Origin: Bryobacteraceae bacterium
GTDB lineage: Bacteria > Acidobacteriota > Terriglobia > Bryobacterales > Bryobacteraceae
Reading direction: 5' to 3'
Length of the DNA: 64,000 nucleotides
Assembly (NCBI GenBank): GCA_025056865.1
Contig: JANWVO010000027.1
Location: 1-64,000, forward strand
Shown here piece after piece: positions 46,965 to 55,860 of this stretch. A model generated the notes under the pieces. That model worked only from the letters and a program-made list of their open reading frames with translations. It made no database searches and was not told the origin of the DNA. Numbering within the stretch: position 1 is the stretch's first letter; every line of letters begins with the position of its first letter. The position numbers and the translations under genes are program-made.

Positions 46965-49598
46965 ATGAGGCTGCTCGTTGGCCCGCCCGGCTCCGGCAAG
47001 ACCTCCCGTGCGCTGGAGGAATTCGCCAGCGCGGCGCAGCAGGGAAAGGCCCTGTTCGTCGTGCCCACGGCCACCATGGCCGAACATGTCCGTCATGAGC
47101 TGGCGCGGCGGGGCCGGCACATCCGCCCGTCATGGGTCACAACCATGGCCGGCCTGCTCCGCAGCCTGTTGCCGGAGGCCCGCGTCGCCGGCGCTCCCGA
47201 GCTCGCGCTGGTCGTCGAACTGGCCCTGGCCGGGCGCCCGGATCTGTTCGCCGGGCTCCGCGGCAGCCCCGGCCTTTCTGGCGCCCTCGCCTCGGCTTTC
47301 GAGGAGCTGGCCTACGCCGGCGTGGACTCCCTCCAGTTGGAATCGCTCGTCCGCTTCATCGCCCTTCGGCCCCATCCGGATCTTGTCGCCCTTTACCCTG
47401 CGGTGGAGCAGACGCTGCGGCAACACGGCCTCCGCCTTCGTGCGCAGGCCCTCCTCGAAGCCGCCCGCCGCCTCGCGCAGAACGGCGCGCCCTGGGATGC
47501 CGTCTGGTTCGACGGATTCTTCCTGTTCTCCGCTGCGGAAAGAGAGCTGCTCCGCGCGCTTTCCGGCGTGGCGCGCGTGACGCTCACGCTGCCCGAATGG
47601 GAAGGGGCCAGGCCGGTGATCGAGTTCTTCCAGAAGAGGCGCGCCCGCGTGGAGCGGCTGTCTCCGCAACGGCCCCGGCCGCAGGTGACGCTGATTTCCG
47701 CCGCGTCGCGCGAGCACGAAGTGGAAGAGATCGCGCTGCGCCTCATCGAAGAGCACGCCGCAGGCCGTCCCTGGCGCGAAATGGGCGTCGTGCTGCGCAA
47801 CGAGGAAGCCTATCTCGCCCACTTCGAGCGCGTCTTCTACCGGACCGGCATCCCCTGGCGGGCCTACTTTGGACGCGCCCTGCGGCGGGAGCCCGTCTTC
47901 CTGCTCGTCCGCCGGTTCGTGGATGCCCTGCGCAGCGGTTGGGAAGGCGAGGCGACTCTCGCGCTGCTCGGCTCCCCGGCGTGCGCGGCCGCAGGCCAGA
48001 TGCGCGCCAACGGCCTCTGGGCCAGCATCGTCAGTCAGTTGCCCTTCCGTGGATTGGACCGTCTGGCGCGCCTGGCTCCGGCCGCCGCCCGCTTCCTGGA
48101 GCCCTTCGCCAACTGGCCTCAGCTTGCCCTCCCGCCCCGTCAATGGGCCGCCCGCCTGCGTGAGCTCTGCCGCCTCCTGGCTCCGCCTCCGTCGGACCGC
48201 CCGCTGGCCGAAGAAGAGCTTCGCGACTTCCGCCTTCGCGCCGCCGCCTTGCGGGAGATCCTCGATCTGGCGGAATCGGCCGCCGGTCTGCTGCCCGAGG
48301 ATCCGCTCCCGCTCCCCGGTTTCTGGCAGCATCTGGAAGCGGCGTTGCAGGAAGCGCGCATCTACGCGGAGGAGATCCGGCGCGACGCCGTGCACCTGCT
48401 CGACGTCGAGGAGTCGCGCCAGTGGGAGTTGCCCGTGGTCTTTGTCTGCGGGCTTCTGGAAGGCGAATTTCCGCGCCGCGTCCAGCCGGACCCGCTGCTG
48501 CCGGAGGGCGTCCGCACCGCGCTGGCGGCGCAGGGCGTCGACATCCGCACGCGCGCCAGCCTCGAAGCGGAAGAGCGGTTCCTGTTCGAGGTCGCGCGCA
48601 CGCGCGCCAGCAGCAGGCTCTTTCTTTGCTGGCCTGACCGCAATGACAATGGCGACGCGCAGCTTCGCGCATTCGTGCTGGACCAGGTGCAGACGGAAGG
48701 CGCGCCCAAGGCCGTCGCCCGCCGGCTTGCCATCCGCCCCTCGCGCGTGCCGCAGGCGCCGCCGCGGCCCCGCCTGGCCGCGGACGATCTCCTCGCCGCT
48801 CTGCGTCAGGTGCATGCGCACATCGCTGCCACGGCCATCGAGTCCTTCCTCCAGTGTCCCTTCCAGTTCTTCGCAGGCCGCACGCTCCGGCTGAAGGAGC
48901 CCGAAAAGCTCCCCTCGGCGCGGCTCGATTCCCTCTTTCTGGGCACGCTGGCCCACGCGATCCTTACCGAATGGCACCAGCGGGGCGGCGACATCGGCCT
49001 CATCACCGAAGAAATGTGGGACCGCGAAGCCAGGCGCAAGGGCATTCCGGAAGGGTACCGGGCGCTGCTCGCCCGGGAGGCGATGAAGCGCAACCTCCGG
49101 CTGTTCGCCCGGCAGGCGGGCCTTCAGGAAGGCTGGCAGGTCGAGCTGGAAAGAGACTTGCGCCTCCGCCTTGCCGGCGTGGAAATCCAGGGACGGGCCG
49201 ACCGCGTCGACACCTCTGCCGACGGGCGCTGCGTCGTCTACGACTTCAAGTACTCGAGCGGCTCCTCCGTGTATCAGCGCCAGCAGCGGGAAGAGGCCGG
49301 GCTCAGCATCCAGGGCGGCCTGTATGCCGAAGCGCTGCGGCAGGAAGGCCTTCAGCCGGAGTCCATCCAGATCGTCCTGTTGAAGAACGAAATCGGGCGC
49401 GTTGTGGCGGACACGCCCGAAGAGGTGGAAGGCCGCATCCAGACTGCCGTTGCCGCTGCCACCGGCGCGATCGAGGGGATCCTCGCGGGGCGCATCGAGG
49501 TGAATCCCGCCGACCCGGACCAGTGCACATGGTGCAGCTTCCGCGACGCCTGCCGCCTCCAGCAAGCCGCTCCCGCCGTCCTCGCCGCCACCGAATAA
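46965..49598 (+). CDS. AddB-like PD-(D/E)XK nuclease with P-loop and Fe-S cysteines
   Basis: An 877-residue protein related to the AddB subunit of AddAB helicase-nucleases. The N-terminal P-loop is GPPGSGKT (6-13). The RecB-like nuclease is at the C-terminus: H664, D746 in GRADRVD and the DFK motif at D760-K762. Four cysteines (C631, C854, C857, C863) have the spacing of the AddB Fe-S staple. Chi recognition and end processing are known for the family. No addA-like helicase is adjacent here. TTG 46950 is an alternative start, but ATG 46965 places the P-loop normally. Confidence 0.86.
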   Translation: MRLLVGPPGSGKTSRALEEFASAAQQGKALFVVPTATMAEHVRHELARRGRHIRPSWVTTMAGLLRSLLPEARVAGAPELALVVELALAGRPDLFAGLRGSPGLSGALASAFEELAYAGVDSLQLESLVRFIALRPHPDLVALYPAVEQTLRQHGLRLRAQALLEAARRLAQNGAPWDAVWFDGFFLFSAAERELLRALSGVARVTLTLPEWEGARPVIEFFQKRRARVERLSPQRPRPQVTLISAASREHEVEEIALRLIEEHAAGRPWREMGVVLRNEEAYLAHFERVFYRTGIPWRAYFGRALRREPVFLLVRRFVDALRSGWEGEATLALLGSPACAAAGQMRANGLWASIVSQLPFRGLDRLARLAPAAARFLEPFANWPQLALPPRQWAARLRELCRLLAPPPSDRPLAEEELRDFRLRAAALREILDLAESAAGLLPEDPLPLPGFWQHLEAALQEARIYAEEIRRDAVHLLDVEESRQWELPVVFVCGLLEGEFPRRVQPDPLLPEGVRTALAAQGVDIRTRASLEAEERFLFEVARTRASSRLFLCWPDRNDNGDAQLRAFVLDQVQTEGAPKAVARRLAIRPSRVPQAPPRPRLAADDLLAALRQVHAHIAATAIESFLQCPFQFFAGRTLRLKEPEKLPSARLDSLFLGTLAHAILTEWHQRGGDIGLITEEMWDREARRKGIPEGYRALLAREAMKRNLRLFARQAGLQEGWQVELERDLRLRLAGVEIQGRADRVDTSADGRCVVYDFKYSSGSSVYQRQQREEAGLSIQGGLYAEALRQEGLQPESIQIVLLKNEIGRVVADTPEEVEGRIQTAVAAATGAIEGILAGRIEVNPADPDQCTWCSFRDACRLQQAAPAVLAATE

Positions 49599-49611
49599 GA
49601 AATGGGGACAG

Positions 49612-49632
49612 GCCCGCCCGGGCGCATTTTTT
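49612..49632 (+). terminator. possible Rho-independent terminator after the AddB-like gene
   Basis: A short GCCC/GGGC stem (49612-49615 with 49620-49623) is followed by T6 at 49627-49632, about 20 bases after the stop. The stem is weak (four pairs), so termination is plausible rather than certain. Confidence 0.45.
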
Positions 49633-49760
49633 CGGCCCGCCGCCCGTGCCGGCCCCGGCAACCGCTCCCGCTGCTGTGCTTCGAGTCCTTTCAATCCGCC
49701 CTTGTCCGCAGCCGGGGATCCTCTGCCAATCGCCTCCCTGTCCCCGGCCGGGGGCTGCCT

Positions 49761-51978
49761 TCAGGCTCCGGGCTCGCTGTGCGCCGGGCGAACCCGTAAC
49801 ACAAACCAGACGAGCGCCACCGCACCCACCGCGAACAGCGTATCGCCCGGAGCGCGCATCCACCGCAGCGCCTGCATCCAGGGCGTTTGCAGGAACTCCA
49901 TGCTGCGTGCGTACCAGTAGCTCTGGCTCACGCTGGCGCAGGTCTGCAACAGCCCCACCGGCAACAGGCTGAACACTGTCATCGCGAACAGCCCGCCATT
50001 CATTGCCCAGAAAGCGAATCTCATCGCACGTTCGCTCCACTCTTCCTCCCGGCTCATCGCCCGCAGGCACACCAGCATCAGGCCGATGCCCAGCATCCCG
50101 TACACGCCGAACAGCGCCGCGTGTCCGTGCACCGGCGTCGTGTTCAGGCCCTGCATGAAATAGAGCGCGATCGGCGGGTTGATCATGAACCCGAACAGGC
50201 CCGCGCCCAGCATGTTCCAGAACGCCACCGCCACGAAATAGTGGATCGGCCACCGGTAGCGCCGCGCCCATTCCGTCGCCTGCCCGCGCCGCAGATCGTC
50301 CAGCGCGCCATAGGCGAGCATCGTCAGGGGCACGACCTCGAGCGCGCTGAACACCGAGTCCCAGGCCAGAGCCACGGTCGGCGTGCCCGTGAAGTACAGG
50401 TGGTGGCAGGTGCCGATGATCCCGCCCGCGAGGTAAATCGTCGCGGAAAGCAGCGCCGCCTCCGCCGCCAGCTTCGCCCTCACCAGGCCGAGCCGCGCGA
50501 AGAAGAAGGCAATCACCGCCGTAGCAAACACCTCGAAGAAGCCCTCCACCCACAGATGCACCACCCACCAGCGCCAGTACTCCACCATCGAAAGGTGAGA
50601 GTGCTGGCCCCACATGATCCCCGCTCCATAAAACAGGCCGATCGCGCCGGCGCTCATCAGGAAGATTGTGAGCAGCGGCTTCTGGTCTCCCGCTGTCCGA
50701 AGCGCCGGCTTCACGGCGCGGATCACCAGCACCAGCCACAGCAACAGCCCTGCCAGCAGCAGCACCTGCCAGATGCGCCCCAGATCGACGTATTCGTACC
50801 CCTGATGCCCCCAAAGGAACGCCTGCCGGTCCGTCAGCCGGTTGTGGATGCTCAGCCATTCCCCCGCCAGCGAACCCGCCACAATCGCCAGCAGCGCAAG
50901 GAAAAGTGCGTTCACTCCCAGCTTCTGGTGCCGGGGTTCATGCCCCGAAATCAGCGGCCCGATGAACAGCCCGGCCGCCAGCCACGATGTCGCAATCCAG
51001 AAAATCCCCAACTGGATGTGCCACGTCCGGGTCACGCTGTACGGCAGCCACTTCGACAGCGGAATCCCATAGAAGCCATCGCCCTCAACCCCGTAATGAG
51101 CCGTCACCACGCCCGCTACAATCTGCGCCAGAATCAGCAGCGCGGCCACCCAGAAGTACTTGAGCGTCGCCCGCTGGGACGGCGTCAGCTCCAGCTTCCG
51201 CAGCGGATCCGCCGCCGGGCGCTCCAGCGGCGTCTCCCTGGCCTGCGACGCGTACCACCACACCATCGCGCAGATGCCTCCCAGCAGCATCAGGATGCTT
51301 ACGCCCGTCCACATCACGCTCTCGCCCGTCGGCCGGTTTCCCACCAGCGGCTCGTGCGGCCAGTTGTGCGTGTACGTGATCGTATCTCCCGGCCGGTATT
51401 GTCGACGCCGACCACGCCGTCCACCAGAAGAACGCCGCCAGCTTCCGCGCCCGCTCCGCGTCCGGCACTGCACCCCTGGGAATCGCGTAGGCAGGCTGCC
51501 CCTCCGCAAACAGCTTCGCGTAATAGGCTGCGTTGGCCTCGAAGGCCCGCCCGCGCACCCCGTCAATCACAATCGTGTTCGTCGCGGCATCGTACGTGTT
51601 CGTCCGGAACATCTTCTCCAGCCGTGCCCGCAGTGCGCCCTTCTGCTCCTCATCCAGCTCCCGGAAAGTCCTGCCGTGTCCGGCCCGGGACCATTCCTCC
51701 AGGACAAACTCCAGTTCGCGCCGCAGCCAGTCCGCCGTCCAGTCCTGCGCCACGTAGCTGCCGTGGCCCCACACCGAGCCGACTTCCATCCCGCCCATGC
51801 TCTGCCAGATGTTCTGCCCTGCCGGGATCTCTCCCGGCCCGATCACCGTCGTCCCGTCCCGTGTGACCACGCGGTCCGGGATGGGCGGCTTCTCCTGGTA
51901 GATCCTCGTCCCGATCCAGCCGAGAATCGCGAACGAAATCGCGGTCACGGCGCCAAAGGCGAGCCAGAGCCGTTTCAT
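49761..51978 (-). pseudogene. norZ: quinol-dependent nitric oxide reductase, interrupted by a frameshift
   Basis: Would reduce NO to N2O using quinol, at the inner membrane. Reading from ATG 51978 the first ~193 residues match the N-terminal part of qNOR (IWQSMGGMEVGSVWGHGSY, AAFFWWTAWSAST), then the frame shifts. The remaining ~545 residues lie in another frame (GDTITYTHNWPHEPLVGN, HLWVEGFFEVF, HHLYFTGTPTVA, HGHAALFGVYGMLG) and hold the catalytic helices. Removing one base near 51398 restores S-T-N-R-P-G-D and gives 738 residues, normal for qNOR. So it is either a recent pseudogene, a sequencing error or a programmed shift. It is divergent from the SPFH gene. Confidence 0.88.
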
Positions 51979-52142
51979 CCTTGGAACTCCTTTGCACGGC
52001 GAGCTGCCGGTTGTCCTCAGTCTCGGCTGCCCCGGTTGTGGGTTCCATGACTCCGGTCACACAAAGATCCGCGCATCCGGCAAGGGCGGGCGCGGCCTTC
52101 CCGGCTGGCCCCGGCACCCTGTTCCAGCCGCCGGACGGCATC

Positions 52143-52171
52143 TTGACTGGGTGGTATCGAAGTGATATCAT
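52143..52171 (+). promoter_or_regulatory. near-consensus sigma-70 promoter for the SPFH gene
   Basis: TTGACT at 52143-52148 and TATCAT at 52166-52171 are separated by exactly 17 bases. An inverted repeat GGTATC-N5-GATATC (52153-52158 and 52164-52169, one mismatch) overlaps the spacer and -10 box, so a repressor could bind there. It lies 45 to 73 bases upstream of the ATG at 52216. Which protein binds is unknown; the downstream ribbon-helix-helix gene is an obvious candidate. Confidence 0.6.
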
Positions 52172-52178
52172 TTTCATA

Positions 52179-52195
52179 GCAGGGCGCTGCCCTGC
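52179..52195 (+). other. 5' leader hairpin
   Basis: Perfect 7-bp arms (GCAGGGC at 52179-52185 and GCCCTGC at 52189-52195) with a three-base loop. It starts about eight bases after the -10 box, so it would sit at or near the very 5' end of the SPFH transcript, and it ends nine bases before the GGAGG ribosome site. It may protect the mRNA end or modulate translation. There is no U-tract, so it is not an intrinsic terminator. Confidence 0.6.
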
Positions 52196-52215
52196 CAGAA
52201 AGCGGAGGTTCCCTC

Positions 52216-52216
52216 A
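52216..52216 (+). promoter_or_regulatory. start site of SPFH gene fixed by GGAGG
   Basis: GGAGG at 52205-52209 lies about six bases before the ATG, fixing the start of the SPFH gene. Confidence 0.5.
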
Positions 52217-53097
52217 TGCTCAAAGAGCGAGTCATCGAAGCCTGGAATGGCATCCCGGTCCTGGTGCTGTCGATTGCCGTCCTCATCGCCTCCATCGCCG
52301 GTCTCATCTGGACGGCGAGGCATGCCGGGCCGGAGATGCGGGGCATGCTGGTTGCGTTCTGGATCGTGGTGCTCGTTCTGGACGTGCTGGCATGGCCCGG
52401 TTTCTTCACGGTCCAGCCGAACCAGGGCGTGGTGCTGATGCTGTTCGGCCGCTATGTGGGCACGGTGCGCCAGCCCGGCCTGCGTTTCGCCAACCCGTTC
52501 TACACCAAGAAGCACGTCTCGCTCCGGGTGAGGAACTTCGAGACGTCGAAGATGAAGGTGAACGACCAGGACGGCAACCCGATCGAAATCGCCGCCGTCG
52601 TGGTCTGGAAGGTCGTCGATACCGCCGAGGCCATCTTCCAGGTGGACAACTACGAAGACTACGTGCATGTCCAGAGCGAAGCCGCCGTCCGCAATCTGGC
52701 CACCGCTTACCCCTACGATGCCCATGAAGAGCACCAGGTCTCGCTCCGGGGCAGCACCGCGGAGGTGGCGGCGCGGTTGAAGGAGGAGATCCAGGAACGC
52801 CTGGCGGTGGCGGGCGTGGATGTCATTGAGGCCCGCATCAGCTACCTTGCTTATGCGCCGGAGATCGCCGCGGCGATGCTCCGCCGGCAGCAGGCGGCCG
52901 CCGTGATCGCCGCCCGGCAGAAAATCGTGGAGGGCGCGGTGGGCATGGTGGAAATGGCTCTGGAGATGCTCGCCCGCAGAGGCGTGATCCAGCTCGACGG
53001 CGAGCAGCGCGCCGCGATGGTGCAGAACCTGCTCGTTGTCCTGTGCGGCGAGGCCGCCGCGCAGCCGGTGCTCAACACCGGCACCATCTACCAGTAG
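52216..53097 (+). CDS. SPFH/Band 7 domain membrane protein
   Basis: A 293-residue stomatin/prohibitin/flotillin-type protein. Two N-terminal hydrophobic segments (about 14-33 and 42-62) are followed by the SPFH domain (about 65-260; motifs FFTVQPNQGVVLMLFGRY, GLRFANPF, AVVVWKVVDTAEA, then SYLAYAPEIAAAMLRRQQA). Such proteins form membrane-associated oligomers. The Arc-type ribbon-helix-helix gene follows after 15 bases; this SPFH plus RHH pairing recurs in bacterial genomes, but its role is not established. It has its own strong promoter and is divergent from the nor gene. Confidence 0.92.
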   Translation: MLKERVIEAWNGIPVLVLSIAVLIASIAGLIWTARHAGPEMRGMLVAFWIVVLVLDVLAWPGFFTVQPNQGVVLMLFGRYVGTVRQPGLRFANPFYTKKHVSLRVRNFETSKMKVNDQDGNPIEIAAVVVWKVVDTAEAIFQVDNYEDYVHVQSEAAVRNLATAYPYDAHEEHQVSLRGSTAEVAARLKEEIQERLAVAGVDVIEARISYLAYAPEIAAAMLRRQQAAAVIAARQKIVEGAVGMVEMALEMLARRGVIQLDGEQRAAMVQNLLVVLCGEAAAQPVLNTGTIYQ

Positions 53098-53112
53098 CCG
53101 CGGCGGAAGGCG

Positions 53113-53304
53113 ATGGCGGAGCGCAAGTCATTCCTGCTGAGGATCGACGCCGAAGTGCTCGATGCGCTGAAAAAGTGGGCCGATGACGATCTGCGCTCCC
53201 TCAACGCCCAGATCGAATACCTGCTGCGGAAGGCTCTGAAGGAACATCGCCGCCTCCGCGAGCCCGCCCCGCAGCCCCCTCAGCGGGACCCCTCCGGAAA
53301 GTAG
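53113..53304 (+). CDS. small Arc-type ribbon-helix-helix protein
   Basis: A 63-residue protein with the RHH pattern: a basic beta strand (KSFLLRIDAEV) then helix A (LDALKKWADDDLRS) and helix B (LNAQIEYLLRKALKE). The tail is Pro-rich and probably disordered. RHH proteins bind DNA as dimers; this one may autoregulate the upstream promoter with its inverted repeat. It is 15 bases after the SPFH stop and most likely co-transcribed. There is no partner toxin gene after it. Confidence 0.85.
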   Translation: MAERKSFLLRIDAEVLDALKKWADDDLRSLNAQIEYLLRKALKEHRRLREPAPQPPQRDPSGK

Positions 53305-53349
53305 GGTGCCTGCGACGGGACACACTGGAAGAAGAGCGGCCCCGCCGGG

Positions 53350-53365
53350 CCGGAGCCGGCTCCGG
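53350..53365. repeat. 16-bp perfect palindrome
   Basis: The sequence CCGGAGCCGGCTCCGG is identical to its own reverse complement. It lies in the 89-base gap between the RHH gene and the radical SAM gene. It could be a regulator site or a weak stem; base composition alone makes GC palindromes likelier in this genome. Confidence 0.5.
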
Positions 53366-53393
53366 GGGCCGGACATCGCGACCGGGGAAGCCG

Positions 53394-54482
53394 ATGCGCA
53401 GAGCGCTGCGCAAGCTCCGCGAGGCGGCTGTCTTCGCCCGCGCCATGGCCAGTCCGCACCATCCGGTGCTCGTCCAGATTGTGCCCGTGCGGCGCTGCAA
53501 TCTGGCCTGCGCCTACTGCAACGAGTTCGACCACTCGTCCGCGCCCGTGCCCACGCCGGTCCTCTTGCGCCGCCTCGACCGCCTCATCGAACTCGGCGCC
53601 TCGATCATCACCTTCAGCGGCGGCGAGCCCCTCCTCCACCCCGAGCTCGACACGCTGGTCCGCCACGTGCGCCGCGCCGGACGGATGGCGACCATCATCA
53701 CCAACGGTTACCTGCTCAGCCCGGAGCTGATCCGGCGGTTCAACCGTGCCGGCCTCGACTACCTCCAGGTCAGCATCGACAACGTCGAGCCGGATGACGT
53801 CTCAAGGAAGAGCCTCCGGGTGCTCGAGCGGAAACTCGAGTGGCTGGCCCGCCTGGCCCGGTTCGAAGTCACCATCAACTGCGTTCTGGGCGCCGGCGTC
53901 CGCCGTCCTGCCGACGCCCTGCTGATCACACGCCACGCCCGCCGGCTGGGCTTTCACTCCACGCTCGGCCTGATCCACGACAGCCGCGGTCAGGCGGTCC
54001 CGCTCGATCCGGAAAGCCTGCGCGTCTTCGACGAGATCACGAGGCTTCATGATTCGGTCTACAGCTTCGCCCACTTCGACCGCTTCCAGCGCGAACTGGC
54101 TCGAGGGCGTCCCGCGCCCTGGCACTGTCCTGCCGGCGGCCGCTTCCTCTACGTCTGCGAAGACGGCCTCGTGCACTACTGCTCGCAGCGCCGCGGCTCA
54201 CCCGGCCTCCCCCTCGAGCAGTACTCCCTGGAGGATCTGATCCGCGAGGGCGCCACGCCGAAGCGGTGCGCGGATTTCTGCACCATCTCCTGCGTCCGCC
54301 AGACCGCCATGCTCGACGAGGTTCGCCAGCGGCCTTCCGTCGCGCTTGCCGAGCTCGCCTTGCGCCGGGGCAGGACGCCCCCTTTCCTGCGCTTCCTTTA
54401 CTGGCTCTTCTTTGGACACCCTCTCGCACCGTGGCTCCGGCGAACTCTCGCCATGCGGCTCCGTTCCGCCGGGGCGCCCTGA
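53394..54482 (+). CDS. radical SAM protein with SPASM-like cysteine-rich tail
   Basis: A 362-residue radical SAM enzyme. The cluster motif is CNLACAYC (C35, C39, C42), followed by the FSGGEPLLHPEL block and an ITNGYLLS segment. The C-terminal region has several cysteines (WHCPAGG, YVCEDGLVHYC, CADFCTISC) in a SPASM-like arrangement that would bind auxiliary Fe-S clusters. Such enzymes modify peptides or other substrates; no precursor peptide gene is evident near it. The last 50 residues are hydrophobic and could attach it to the membrane. Substrate unknown. Confidence 0.88.
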   Translation: MRRALRKLREAAVFARAMASPHHPVLVQIVPVRRCNLACAYCNEFDHSSAPVPTPVLLRRLDRLIELGASIITFSGGEPLLHPELDTLVRHVRRAGRMATIITNGYLLSPELIRRFNRAGLDYLQVSIDNVEPDDVSRKSLRVLERKLEWLARLARFEVTINCVLGAGVRRPADALLITRHARRLGFHSTLGLIHDSRGQAVPLDPESLRVFDEITRLHDSVYSFAHFDRFQRELARGRPAPWHCPAGGRFLYVCEDGLVHYCSQRRGSPGLPLEQYSLEDLIREGATPKRCADFCTISCVRQTAMLDEVRQRPSVALAELALRRGRTPPFLRFLYWLFFGHPLAPWLRRTLAMRLRSAGAP

Positions 54483-55053
54483 CGCAGACACGGCCCCCGC
54501 GCCGCTCGGGTCCGCCCTCCCGGCCCGGGCTGCGTGCGGTGGGGTGCGGCTAGGGGAAATTGCAGCGGATTCATAAGGGATTCCGCGCTGCAAATTCAGG
54601 CGAGTTCTCTAAAGGAAACTCCTCACTTTCGCGCTAGCATCGGCGCAGGAGCAATCGGAGAGATTTTTCCTTACTGTGGTCGGGACTCCGAATTTGTACC
54701 GATATGAAACTCGGTGTTCCAGCTTGGTGAGGTCAGCCGTGAAGAATCGGGGTTCTCGCGAGTCGAATCGGGAAAAGCTGGTTTGCGGCGATCTGCAACT
54801 CTGCCTGCCGGGTCTCGGAGAAGATTCCCAGACGGCCACGCAAAGCCTGATAAATCTTTCACTTGCAATCGCATCGGCGGCCCAGGCCAGTGCCGCCCGC
54901 CGCGGCGGCGGAAATGGCCGCGAGATTGCCTTTCCTGCTGCGTCGGACGCCTTGGAAGTTGAATCCGGCGTCCCGCAGGTTCCGCGGAAGAAAGCCAGGA
55001 GCTCCACGAGAGAGACCGGCGCGGAACCGGACTTCGGCAGGAAGGATGATGCG
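54483..55053 (+). other. long intergenic leader before the sigma factor gene
   Basis: About 570 bases without a convincing gene. The frame upstream of the sigma factor is open from 54676 but lacks the strong third-position GC bias of real genes here, so I treat it as leader. It is locally less GC-rich. It contains an 8-bp inverted repeat at 54560-54593 and the decamer ACGCAAAGCC at 54837-54846, a core word of c-di-GMP-I riboswitches, but its usual structural partners are missing. Confidence 0.6.
54560..54593. repeat. TTGCAGCG/CGCTGCAA inverted repeat
   Basis: Exact 8-bp arms at 54560-54567 and 54586-54593 separated by 18 bases, 78 bases after the radical SAM stop. No U-tract follows. It may be an operator or part of a terminator; no other copy of it is seen in this window. 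Confidence 0.55.
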
Positions 55054-55860
55054 ATGGCGGCAAGAGCAACAGCGGCGGCAACCGCGAAAAAGCCCGCAAA
55101 AGCGGCAGAGACGGGCACCGCAAGGAGAAAAAAAGAGACGGCCCTCGAACGGCGCGACCGCGTGGTGATGGAGAACCTGCCCCTGGTGAAGGCGATCGCG
55201 CTGCGCGTGCACGAGGGGCTCCCGGTCCATGTCGAGCTGGATGACCTGGTGCATGCCGGCATCCTCGGCCTTTTCGATGCGGCCACCAGGTACAACCCGA
55301 ACAAGAAAGTCGCTTTCTCCAGCTACGCCAAGCACCGGATCAAAGGGGCGATTCTCGACAGCCTCCGCCAGATGGATTGGGCTTCGCGCGATCTGCGGCG
55401 GAGACATCGCCAGGTGGAGCAGGTCACACGCGACCTTTGCGCCGTGCTGCACCGCCAACCCACGGAAGACGAGCTCGCCGAAAGGCTCGGCGTCGGTCTC
55501 TCGCGCTGGCGCCAGATGGCCCTCGATCTCCGCAATGTGGGGCTGGTCTCCGCTTCCAGCCGGGCGCAGGACCAGGAGGAACTGCCGCCACCAGACTACC
55601 CCGGCACGCCCGAAATGCAGCCCGACCATATGTGCGCCCGCGAACAGATGCGGCGACGTCTGGAAGAAGCTATGCGGACGCTGCCAGAGCGGTACCGCAA
55701 AGTGGTCATCCTTTACTACGGCAACGAGCTCACGATGAAAGAAATCGGCGGCCTGCTTGGCATCAACGAGAGCCGCGTCTCCCAGATTCACAAGTCCGCG
55801 CTGGAAAAGATGGCCGCCGCCCTCCAGCAGAGCGGAATCACCTCGGCGCACTCCTTTTGA
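55054..55860 (+). CDS. FliA/WhiG-type RNA polymerase sigma factor (sigma-28 family)
   Basis: A 268-residue sigma-70 family group 3 factor. After a Lys/Ala-rich N-terminus (1-35), region 2 (NLPLVKAIALRVHEGLPVH..DDLVHAGILGLFDAATRY, then FSSYAKHRIKGAILDSLRQMD), region 3 (PTEDELAERLGV) and region 4 (LPERYRKVVILYYGNELTMKEIGGLLGINESRVSQIH) are all present. Similar FliA/WhiG factors drive motility or sporulation-type regulons; no flagellar genes are in the window. The frame is open to 54676, but AGGAAGGA lies before ATG 55054 and the upstream residues lack sigma homology. Confidence 0.93.
   Translation: MAARATAAATAKKPAKAAETGTARRKKETALERRDRVVMENLPLVKAIALRVHEGLPVHVELDDLVHAGILGLFDAATRYNPNKKVAFSSYAKHRIKGAILDSLRQMDWASRDLRRRHRQVEQVTRDLCAVLHRQPTEDELAERLGVGLSRWRQMALDLRNVGLVSASSRAQDQEELPPPDYPGTPEMQPDHMCAREQMRRRLEEAMRTLPERYRKVVILYYGNELTMKEIGGLLGINESRVSQIHKSALEKMAAALQQSGITSAHSF

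Noticed and set aside
49887-51866. 659-residue plus-strand frame opposite norZ
   Set aside because: It is His/Arg/Gln-rich antisense of a highly conserved qNOR reading frame.
54837-54846. c-di-GMP-I riboswitch before the sigma factor
   Set aside because: Only the word ACGCAAAGCC matches. The upstream GGCAAACC-type strand and the downstream GGTAGC...ACCG partner are absent, and one such decamer is expected by chance in a window of this size at modest probability.
54676-55053. 126-residue N-terminal extension of the sigma factor
   Set aside because: Third codon positions are not GC-biased as in the neighbours, no homology to sigma factors is visible, and an AGGAAGGA ribosome site precedes ATG 55054.
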